From: Hyphomicrobiales bacterium
GTDB lineage: Bacteria; Pseudomonadota; Alphaproteobacteria; Rhizobiales; Xanthobacteraceae
DNA: 6,318 nucleotides
Reading direction: 5' to 3'
Assembly: GCA_017304505.1 (NCBI GenBank)
Contig: JAFKKQ010000385.1
Span: 1 to 6,318 of the forward strand
This document shows, one piece after another, positions 1-5,190 of this stretch (its first letter is position 1; every line of letters starts with the position of its first letter). The notes under the pieces are model-generated. The model made no database searches. It was given only the letters and a program-made list of their open reading frames with translations, and was not told the DNA's origin. Both the position numbers and the translations under genes were made by a program.

Positions 1-25
1 GGCTATTTCGGACGTTCAAGCCCCG

Positions 26-50
26 CGGTTCACCGTGCTACGGTGAACCG
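26..50. terminator. Perfect 10-bp hairpin upstream of the gloB remnant
   Basis: The arms CGGTTCACCG (26-35) and CGGTGAACCG (41-50) are exact reverse complements around a 5-nt loop. Only two T residues follow on the plus strand, so it is not a classic intrinsic terminator. It could end transcription of a gene left of the window, or be an operator or leader structure for the reading frame that starts 21 nt later. The hairpin is certain as sequence; its function is a guess. Confidence 0.4.
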
Positions 51-71
51 TTCATGCAACGAGGATATGCC

Positions 72-329
72 ATGTCGGCCGAAACCAAGCTGTTCCTTTG
101 CCTGCAAGACAATTACGGCGTGCTGGTCCACGATCCGGCGCGCGCCGCGCAAGCCGCCAGGCAGCGCGCTGCCGGACAATGGACCATCCCGACCACGATC
201 GCCGAGGAGAAGGCGGCAAACCCGTTTCTGCGCGCCGATGTGCCCGCGGTCGCGGCCGCGGTGGGCCTTGCCGGCAAGCCAGCGGCCGAGGTGTTTGCCG
301 AAGTCAGGGCGCGCAAAAACAAGTCTTGA
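72..329 (+). pseudogene. gloB: Glyoxalase II (hydroxyacylglutathione hydrolase) with an in-frame internal deletion
   Basis: The frame encodes 85 residues, against roughly 250 for intact glyoxalase II, the zinc/iron metallo-beta-lactamase-fold enzyme that hydrolyses S-lactoylglutathione in methylglyoxal detoxification. Residues 1-23 match the enzyme's first strand (KLFLCLQDNYGVLVHDP). Residues from about 24 to 85 match its C-terminal HAGH domain (TIPTTIAEEKAANPFLRAD, then a VFAEVRARKN-like end). Everything between is missing, including the THxHxDH metal-binding motif and the other metal ligands, so the product cannot be a working hydrolase. The ATG at 72 is preferred over the one at 54 because GAGG lies at 61-64 with 7-nt spacing and because glyoxalase II normally starts here. 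Start, RBS, frame and stop are all preserved, so about 170 codons were lost cleanly. The join falls in a GC-rich run near 138-155. A short translated relic, or a genuinely retained small protein, remains possible. Confidence 0.82.
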
Positions 330-372
330 GGACGCCTCGGCGCATCGCGCGGTCGTTGCGGCAGGCGTGTTA

Positions 373-421
373 GAGCATGATCCCGAAAAGTGGGGACCGG
401 TTTTCGGGTTAGATCATGCTC
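373..421. repeat. Palindromic intergenic repeat (GAGCATGATC family)
   Basis: The outer arms GAGCATGAT (373-381) and ATCATGCTC (413-421) and the inner arms CCCGAAAA (382-389) and TTTTCGGG (401-408) pair exactly. They leave an 11-nt loop (390-400) and a 4-nt bulge (409-412). I recall very similar AGCATGATC...GATCATGCT elements scattered between genes in Bradyrhizobium-type and related genomes, so I call it a dispersed REP-like repeat. It lies 43 nt after the gloB remnant stop and may also act as a bidirectional transcription block between the two converging genes. Confidence 0.75.
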
Positions 422-441
422 AATCAGAAGAATAAGCAACA

Positions 442-471
442 AGTCTGAATTCAACGGCGTTGAATCAGACT
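442..471. repeat. Second palindromic repeat or bidirectional terminator abutting the pcaD stop
   Basis: AGTCTGAATTCAAC (442-455) pairs with GTTGAATCAGACT (459-471) around a 3-nt loop, with one unpaired base in the left arm. Its right end touches the stop codon of the minus-strand hydrolase (472-474). Its sequence is unrelated to the 373-421 repeat. I recall related GATTCAACG..CGTTGAATC palindromes in Hyphomicrobiales. It is placed to terminate the hydrolase transcript, though no T-run follows on the minus strand. Confidence 0.65.
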
Positions 472-1254
472 CTAGGCCCGCAGGAAATCACGCAGCGTTT
501 GGGTGAACAGGGCCGGTTGATCCATGTTGGAGATATGGCCGGCACCGGGGAGTACGACATACCGCGAGCCGGGCAATTCGCCCTGCATCACCTTCATCGC
601 GGCGGCGTTGCCGCCGTCCTTCTCGCCGGTCATGTAAAGCACCGGGTTCTTCACCTGCGGCATCAGTGGCCGGAAGTCGTGGTCGCCGAGGGCCGCCGAG
701 CAGCCGACGAAGCCGTTGACGGGCGTCGTCAGGATCATCTTGCGAATGATGTCGAGATGCGGCGGGTTGGCTTTAATCGTCTCCGGTGGGAACCAGCGCT
801 GCATGGTCGAATCCACCAGCGCCGCCATGCCGTCCTTCTGCGCGATGACAATGCGCTCCTCCCATTGCCGCCGGGTTTCGGGGCTTGAGCGGCCGGGGTT
901 GTCGCAGAGCGCCAAACGGTCGAAGCGCTCGGGGTGCTTCTGGACGAGTCCCATGCCGGTGGCGCAGCCCATCGACACGCCGCACCAATGCGCGCGCTTG
1001 ACGTCGAGTGCGTCCATCAGCGCGATCACATCCGCGCACAGCAGGTCGAAGGTGTAGCGGCCGGCCGGCGCTTCGGTCTGGCCGTGGCCGCGCTGATCGT
1101 AGCGCAGCATACGGAATTCGTTCTTCAGCTCGGCGACCTGTGGGTCCCACATGTGCAGGTCGGTTGCCAGCGAATTGGAGAAGATCAGCCAGGGCGCGTT
1201 GTCGGAGCCGTCGATGTCATAGTTGAAGGTGATGCCGTTGGCCTTGATCTTCAT
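472..1254 (-). CDS. pcaD: 3-oxoadipate enol-lactonase-like alpha/beta hydrolase
   Basis: This 260-residue cytoplasmic alpha/beta hydrolase resembles 3-oxoadipate enol-lactonase, which opens the enol-lactone in the protocatechuate/catechol branch of the beta-ketoadipate pathway. The N-terminal oxyanion region reads FSNSLATDLHMWDPQ (25-39), close to the NSLGTDLxMWDPQ pattern of PcaD. The nucleophile elbow GVSMG places Ser94. The likely triad partners are Asp213 (GEKDG) and His240 (GAGHISN). Length fits PcaD (about 260). The ATG at 1254 is chosen over an in-frame GTG at 1281 because GAGGG lies at 1265-1269, 10 nt upstream, and the family starts here. It follows pheA by 79 nt on the same strand and could be co-transcribed. 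No other pca gene is in the window, so the substrate is uncertain; related esterases and lactonases share this fold and these motifs. Family assignment is firm, exact substrate moderate. Confidence 0.8.
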   Translation of the reverse strand: MKIKANGITFNYDIDGSDNAPWLIFSNSLATDLHMWDPQVAELKNEFRMLRYDQRGHGQTEAPAGRYTFDLLCADVIALMDALDVKRAHWCGVSMGCATGMGLVQKHPERFDRLALCDNPGRSSPETRRQWEERIVIAQKDGMAALVDSTMQRWFPPETIKANPPHLDIIRKMILTTPVNGFVGCSAALGDHDFRPLMPQVKNPVLYMTGEKDGGNAAAMKVMQGELPGSRYVVLPGAGHISNMDQPALFTQTLRDFLRA

Positions 1255-1333
1255 GGACTTTTTTCCCTCGCGATTGTTCACGGACGGCGGCGCGCCGTTC
1301 CTTCTCTGCCGGTTCCACCCAAATGGGCGAACG

Positions 1334-2191
1334 CTAATCTTCGTCCTCGGGAAATGTGTCGCGGAACGGGTGCGCCGGATAGACGCCCAGGACCTTCAAT
1401 TCCCTGGAGAAGAACGCCAACTCCTCGAGGGCGAATGCCAGCCCGCGGTCGTCGGGGTGGCCTTCGACGTCGACATAGAACTGCGTGGCGGAGAAGTTGC
1501 CGTTGACCATGTAGCTTTCCAGCTTGGTCATGTTGATGCCGTTGGTGGCAAAGCCGCCGAGCGCTTTGTAGAGCGCGGCCGGCACGTTGCGCACCCGGAA
1601 CACGAACGTCGTGACCACCTTGGCCGATCCGCGCTGAGCCCACTTCTTTTCGCGTGACAGCACGATAAAGCGAGTGGTGTTGTGGTCCTCGTCTTCGATA
1701 TCCTCAGCGAGGATATCGAGCCCGTAGATCTCCGCCGCCAGCCGAGTCGCGATGGCGGCGCAGGTCTTGTCGCCGCGCTCGGAGATTTCGCGCGCGGAGC
1801 CTGCGGTATCGGCGGCTACGATCGCCTTGATGCCGAGCTTGCGGATGATCTTGCGGCATTGGCCGAGTGCGTGGACGTGGCTTTCGGCCGTCTTGATGTC
1901 CTTGAGCGTCGAACCCTTCACGCCGAGCAATTGGTGGCGCACCGGCATGAAGTATTCGCCGATGATATGCAGTCCGGAGTTCGGCATCAGGTGATGGATG
2001 TCGGCGACGCGGCCCGCGACCGAGTTCTCGATCGGGATCATGCCAAGCTCGCAGTCGCCGCCGGTCACGGCCATGAACGCATCCTCGAAGGTTGCGTTCG
2101 GCACAGCCTCACAGTCGGGATAGGCTTGGTGGATGGCGAGGTGTGAATTCGCTCCCGGTTCGCCCTGGAATGCGATTCTTCTTTTGCTCAT
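1334..2191 (-). CDS. pheA: Prephenate dehydratase
   Basis: This 285-residue cytoplasmic enzyme decarboxylates and dehydrates prephenate to phenylpyruvate, the committed step to phenylalanine. The catalytic domain spans about residues 4-180. It opens with RIAFQGEPGANSHLA (5-19), carries the substrate-site IPIENSVAGRV (52-62), and ends with the NTTRFIVL motif (171-178) whose Thr173 is the expected catalytic residue. A C-terminal ACT domain (about 193-272) should bind phenylalanine for feedback inhibition. Its core is ALGGFATNGINMTKLES (210-226), with ESYM in place of the classical ESRP, which I recall as usual in alphaproteobacteria. No chorismate mutase domain is fused, so this is the monofunctional type. 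The ATG at 2191 is chosen because homologues begin at SKRRIAFQGEPG. An in-frame GTG at 2233 would start inside a hairpin loop. The Shine-Dalgarno is poor, so translation or promoter placement is unclear. The gene sits between a binding-protein gene and pcaD on the same strand. Confidence 0.95.
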   Translation of the reverse strand: MSKRRIAFQGEPGANSHLAIHQAYPDCEAVPNATFEDAFMAVTGGDCELGMIPIENSVAGRVADIHHLMPNSGLHIIGEYFMPVRHQLLGVKGSTLKDIKTAESHVHALGQCRKIIRKLGIKAIVAADTAGSAREISERGDKTCAAIATRLAAEIYGLDILAEDIEDEDHNTTRFIVLSREKKWAQRGSAKVVTTFVFRVRNVPAALYKALGGFATNGINMTKLESYMVNGNFSATQFYVDVEGHPDDRGLAFALEELAFFSRELKVLGVYPAHPFRDTFPEDED

Positions 2192-2218
2192 GGTGCGGTG
2201 CTGCGTGGTGAGGATAGG

Positions 2219-2250
2219 GTCCGGGGCGCACAAACCGGCGCGCCCCGGAC
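2219..2250. terminator. Perfect 11-bp GC-rich hairpin between the Bug gene and pheA
   Basis: GTCCGGGGCGC (2219-2229) and GCGCCCCGGAC (2240-2250) are exact reverse complements around a 10-nt loop. The hairpin begins 8 nt after the stop of the binding-protein gene in the direction of transcription and lies 27 nt before the pheA start. No T-run follows on the minus strand. It may terminate or attenuate transcription, or protect the 3' end of the binding-protein mRNA. It argues against the GTG at 2233 as the pheA start. Confidence 0.55.
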
Positions 2251-2258
2251 GATTGCGT

Positions 2259-3233
2259 TTAGTCGGAGTCCTTCGTGGTGCGCAGGATGTCGCCCCACTT
2301 CTCGATCTCGTGGGCGAGCTTTTTCTTCAGCACCTCCGGCCCGACCTGGCGCGGCCGCACGATGCCGGCCTTGTCGAGCCGCGCTTGCACCTGCGGATCG
2401 GCGAGGGCGGCCTTCACGGCGGCGGTGAGTTTCTCGGCCACCTCCGGCGGTGCGTTCTTTGGCGCGTACATGCTGACCCAGGTCGCAATCTCATAGCCCT
2501 TGAGGCCGAGCTCGTCGAACGTCGGCACATCCGGGAACATCTTCCAGCGTTCGCCGACGAGAGTCACCGCGATCGGATGGACCGAACTGCTCTTGCCCAC
2601 ATTACCGAGCGACGACAGCCAGATCATCGATACACGGCCGCCCAGCAGGTCGGCGGTCGCTTGCGGCGTCGAGCGGTAGGGGATGTAACGCAGATCGGCG
2701 TGGGCCATCTTCTTGAACAGCGAGCCGGCGAGATGACCGGCCGAGCCGCGTCCGTTGCTGGCGAATGTCAGCTTGCCCGGGTTGGCCTTGATGTAGGCGA
2801 GCAGCGACGCGTAGTCCTTCACCGGCACGTCCTTGTGCAGCATGAGGACCATCGGCGTGAACCCGATCTCCGACACCGGCTGCAGATCGCGCTGGGCGTC
2901 GACCGTGGCGTTCGGATACAGCTCCTTGATGGTGCTGACCGACGGTCCGATGGAGAGCAGCGTGTAGCCGTCCGGCGCCGACTTGCTGACCGTGTTGATC
3001 GAAATGGTGCCGCCGGCACCGGGCTCGTTCTGCACGACCATGTTCTGGCCGAGCGTCTTGGCCATGTGGTCGACAATGATGCGTGTCGTCACGTCGACGG
3101 CGCCGCCGGCGCCCGAGGCGCAGACGACGGTGATGGTGCGGTTCGGATAGCCGGCTGCGGCAGCCGGGCCCGATATCGCGATCGCTGCAAGCGCGGCGAC
3201 GGCGGACGAAAACAGGTGTGAACGATAGGACAT
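2259..3233 (-). CDS. Bug/TctC-family tripartite tricarboxylate transporter substrate-binding protein
   Basis: This 324-residue periplasmic binding protein has the usual Bug length. Residues 1-27 form a Sec signal peptide: a short basic start, a hydrophobic stretch 9-21, and a likely cleavage after AAAA at 27. The mature protein begins GYPNRTITVV, matching the YPxRPIxLVV start of the family. The ligand loops are SGAGGAVD (40-47, the position of the usual PGGxxD) and ASNGRGSAGHLA (158-169). NEPGAGG (69-75), YIPYRSTPQATADLLGGRV (183-201) and FPDVPTFDELGLKGYE (233-248) are further family landmarks. Bug proteins capture carboxylates, aromatic acids or amino acids and hand them to TctA/TctB membrane partners. 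None is in the window, so this is an orphan whose ligand is unknown. The ATG at 3233 has GAGGGG at 3238-3243 and sits directly before the signal peptide. It lies between kdsB (72-nt gap) and pheA (67-nt gap), all on one strand. Confidence 0.92.
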   Translation of the reverse strand: MSYRSHLFSSAVAALAAIAISGPAAAAGYPNRTITVVCASGAGGAVDVTTRIIVDHMAKTLGQNMVVQNEPGAGGTISINTVSKSAPDGYTLLSIGPSVSTIKELYPNATVDAQRDLQPVSEIGFTPMVLMLHKDVPVKDYASLLAYIKANPGKLTFASNGRGSAGHLAGSLFKKMAHADLRYIPYRSTPQATADLLGGRVSMIWLSSLGNVGKSSSVHPIAVTLVGERWKMFPDVPTFDELGLKGYEIATWVSMYAPKNAPPEVAEKLTAAVKAALADPQVQARLDKAGIVRPRQVGPEVLKKKLAHEIEKWGDILRTTKDSD

Positions 3234-3257
3234 TGTTCCCCTCAGCGAGTGATTAAC

Positions 3258-3269
3258 CCCTTGCAAGGG
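3258..3269. promoter_or_regulatory. 12-bp perfect palindrome upstream of the Bug gene
   Basis: CCCTTGCAAGGG is a perfect palindrome in the 72-nt gap between the kdsB stop and the binding-protein start, centred about 30 nt upstream of that ATG. Its symmetry and position suit an operator for a dimeric regulator. As a hairpin it would have too small a loop to be a good terminator. A TATAT stretch lies nearby, but no convincing -35/-10 pair was found. The function is speculative. Confidence 0.25.
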
Positions 3270-3305
3270 TGGATATAGCGGTGTTTTGGGCGGTAATGCG
3301 AGATT

Positions 3306-4043
3306 TTATCGCAACATCGACCGTGCCGTTTCCAGGTCCTCCGGCGTATCGACGCCGAGCGGAACGCTGTCGACGAGGGTGACGTCGATGCGCATGCCGG
3401 CCTCCAGCGCGCGGAGCTGCTCAAGCCGCTCGCGCTGCTCGAGCGGCGAGGGCGGCAGTGCGACAAAGCGCTCCAGTGCGGCGCGGCGGTAGGCATAAAG
3501 CCCGATGTGATGATAGAGCGGGCCCTCCCCGGAGGGGGCGGTGGCGCGGGTGAAATAGAGCGCGCGCAGCCGGCCGGTGGCGACCGGCGTGCCGATCACC
3601 TTGACCACGTTGGGATTATCGCGCTCCAGCGGATTTCTGATCTCGGCGGCCAGCGTCGCGATATCGACGGCCGGATCGCCGAGCGGGGCCAGTGCCGCCG
3701 CCAGGTCGGTCGGGGCGAGCGTCGGCAGGTCGCCCTGGACGTTGACCACAATCTGGGTCCGTCCGTCCGGGTCGACGGTGCCGAGGGCTTCGAAAATGCG
3801 ATCAGAGCCGGATGGGTGGCCGGGCTGCGTCATGACGGCGCGGCCGCCGGCCTTCTCCACAACCGTGGCGATCGTCGCATCGTCGGTGGCGACCACGACG
3901 GGTCCGATTCCGGCGGCTTTCGCGCGTCGCATCACCTGAACGATCATCGGCAGGCCGGCGATCTCGGCCAGCGGCTTGCCGGGCAGCCGGGTCGAGGCCA
4001 TGCGGGCGGGAATGAGGATGAGGACGCGATCCGCCATCGCCAT
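3306..4043 (-). CDS. kdsB: 3-deoxy-manno-octulosonate cytidylyltransferase (CMP-KDO synthetase)
   Basis: This 245-residue cytoplasmic enzyme activates KDO with CTP to give CMP-KDO, the donor for the inner core of lipopolysaccharide. The nucleotide-binding signature is [15 protein letters not shown] (11-25). HPSGSDR (76-82) corresponds to the family's HxSGTDR. QGDLP (103-107) holds the Mg-binding Asp105, with Leu where many KdsB have Glu. As I recall, non-Glu residues at this place are common in Bradyrhizobium-type Kds[12 protein letters not shown] (177-187), [10 protein letters not shown] (207-216) and GVDTPEDLE (230-238, Asp232 the second expected metal ligand) complete the family pattern. 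Length is normal. The first ATG (4043) is favoured over the one at 4037 because AAGG lies at 4050-4053, 6 nt upstream. It is the first gene of a minus-strand row and is divergent from cycM. Confidence 0.95.
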   Translation of the reverse strand: MAMADRVLILIPARMASTRLPGKPLAEIAGLPMIVQVMRRAKAAGIGPVVVATDDATIATVVEKAGGRAVMTQPGHPSGSDRIFEALGTVDPDGRTQIVVNVQGDLPTLAPTDLAAALAPLGDPAVDIATLAAEIRNPLERDNPNVVKVIGTPVATGRLRALYFTRATAPSGEGPLYHHIGLYAYRRAALERFVALPPSPLEQRERLEQLRALEAGMRIDVTLVDSVPLGVDTPEDLETARSMLR

Positions 4044-4261
4044 CGGAAACCTTGATTTTGGGCACCGGCACGGCCGGGCACAACGGTGATTGCCCCAGAC
4101 GCGACGCCTGAAAAATCGCGCCCGATTTGCGGGAAAGATCGCGTTCGAACGGATGTGTTATACGGGTTGCCAGGGGCGAGGAAAACCGGGTATCTCTGCG
4201 CCGCCGCAGGCTTTCTGCGGTCCAGCCCGACGCCATCTCGTCCAGCAAGAGCCGATCCGAA
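4044..4261. other. Divergent intergenic region between kdsB and cycM
   Basis: These 218 nt must hold the start signals for both kdsB (minus) and cycM (plus). I see no long hairpin and no coding frame I trust. On the plus strand TTATAC (4158-4163) resembles a -10 element, but no good -35 lies 16-18 nt before it; the nearest TTGCGG (4127-4132) is 25 nt away. The cycM ribosome-binding site is weak (AAGAG at 4247-4251, 10-nt spacing). Promoters are therefore expected but not located. Confidence 0.4.
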
Positions 4262-4990
4262 ATGGATTCTTTCGAACTCAATAAAGTCCTCGGTGCCGTT
4301 CTCGGCACATGTCTCGCCTTGCTGTCGCTGAATATCGCCGCCGGAGCGCTTTTCACGCCGCCGCATCAGGAAAAGCCGGGCTACGAAATCGCCGTGCAGG
4401 AGCAGACGGCCGCCAAGCCGGGCGCGCAGGCGCCGGCCGAGGAGCCGCTGGGACAGCGTCTCGCCAGCGCCGATATCAAGCGCGGCGAAGCCAGCACGAA
4501 AAAGTGCCAAGCCTGCCACACCTTCGCCAAAGGCGAGCCCAACCGTGTCGGGCCGAACCTCTACGGCGTCGTGGGGCGGAAGAAGGACGCTGCGCCGGGC
4601 TTCAACTATTCGGCGGCTATGAAAAAGCAGGAAGGCAACTGGACGCCTGAGGATCTCGACCACTTCCTCACCAACCCGCGTGTCGCGATCCCGGGCACGG
4701 CCATGACCTTCGCCGGTCTGCCGCGCGGCAAGGAGCGTGCGGACGTCATCGCCTTCCTTAATCACAACTCGGACCATCCGGAGGACTTGGCCAAGCTCGT
4801 GCCGGCCGCTCCTCCGGCGAAGGCCGCCGGTGCGGCGGGTGGCGACAAGCCGCAGGATGCGAAGCCGGCGGCTTCGGGAGCGCCCAAGGCTGAAGCGCCC
4901 AAGGCTGAGGCTCCCAAGGCTGACGCGCCCAAGAGTGAAGCCCCCAAGGCTGCCGATGCTCCGAAGGCTGACGCGCCCAAGCCACAATAA
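4262..4990 (+). CDS. cycM: Membrane-anchored class I cytochrome c (CycM-like) with a repeat tail
   Basis: This 242-residue protein starts MDSFELNKVLGAVLGTC, the start I recall for the CycM/cytochrome c552 family of Bradyrhizobium and relatives. Residues 8-31 form one uncleaved transmembrane anchor, leaving the heme domain in the periplasm. A linker (about 37-65) rich in Ala, Glu and Pro precedes the cytochrome fold. The single heme site is CQACH (Cys82, Cys85, His86), followed by GPNLYGVVGR (97-106). The sixth ligand is probably Met148 in IPGTAMTFAGL. CycM is understood to carry electrons from the bc1 complex to aa3-type oxidase. The ATG at 4262 is chosen because the transmembrane anchor begins there; an upstream in-frame extension to 4127 reads as Arg-rich non-family sequence. 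The tail after about residue 175 is unusual: Ala/Pro/Lys-rich and ending in APKAE/D repeats (207-240). The typical family protein, from memory, is about 180 residues. The gene is divergent from kdsB and followed by a strong hairpin. Confidence 0.9.
   Translation: MDSFELNKVLGAVLGTCLALLSLNIAAGALFTPPHQEKPGYEIAVQEQTAAKPGAQAPAEEPLGQRLASADIKRGEASTKKCQACHTFAKGEPNRVGPNLYGVVGRKKDAAPGFNYSAAMKKQEGNWTPEDLDHFLTNPRVAIPGTAMTFAGLPRGKERADVIAFLNHNSDHPEDLAKLVPAAPPAKAAGAAGGDKPQDAKPAASGAPKAEAPKAEAPKADAPKSEAPKAADAPKADAPKPQ
4880..4981 (+). repeat. In-frame 15-bp tandem repeat encoding APKAE/D at the cytochrome C-terminus
   Basis: The units begin at 4880, 4895, 4910, 4925, 4940 and 4958, with a partial unit at 4973. 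Each is a variant of GCGCCCAAGGCTGAA and encodes Ala-Pro-Lys-Ala/Ser-Glu/Asp/Ala. An extra GAT codon (4955-4957) breaks the period between the fifth and sixth units. The high DNA identity, not only protein similarity, points to recent slippage or unequal recombination. The stop follows two codons after the last partial unit. Confidence 0.9.
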
Positions 4991-5007
4991 AGCCGCCCGA
5001 TAGGGCT

Positions 5008-5037
5008 GGTCGCGCTCGCTTGGAGCGCGACCGTTTC
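5008..5037 (+). terminator. Rho-independent-like terminator after cycM
   Basis: GGTCGCGCTC (5008-5017) and GAGCGCGACC (5023-5032) pair perfectly around a 5-nt loop, starting 17 nt after the cycM stop and followed by GTTTC. The stem is strong but the T-run is short (three). It probably ends the cycM transcript and separates it from the binding-protein gene 158 nt downstream. Confidence 0.7.
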
Positions 5038-5190
5038 GCCGCTCCCATAGAATTGATGGTTGCCGCGGCGGGGGCGGCGGTGGCGCGCCATCGAAAAACC
5101 GACATAATCGGTTGAGCATCGTGGTCCGTTGAGGACCCGTCCGGAGCGTCGCCACCTGCACTCCGCCCGCAACGCTATCTGGAGCATTGC

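Noticed and set aside
1284..1298. Short GC inverted repeat between pheA and pcaD
   Set aside because: The stem is only 5 bp with no T-run, too weak to call a terminator; pheA and pcaD may be co-transcribed.
2133..3221. 362-codon plus-strand frame opposite the Bug gene
   Set aside because: The minus-strand frame has a signal peptide, RBS and full family motifs. The plus-strand product is His/Arg-rich without family features.
4127..4261. In-frame N-terminal extension of the cytochrome gene
   Set aside because: The extension is Arg/Ser-rich and precedes the normal family start and membrane anchor; it is probably non-coding leader DNA.
5099..5111. CATAAT -10-like element within a small inverted repeat before the YejA-type gene
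   Set aside because: No acceptable -35 lies 16-18 nt upstream, so it is not listed as a promoter.
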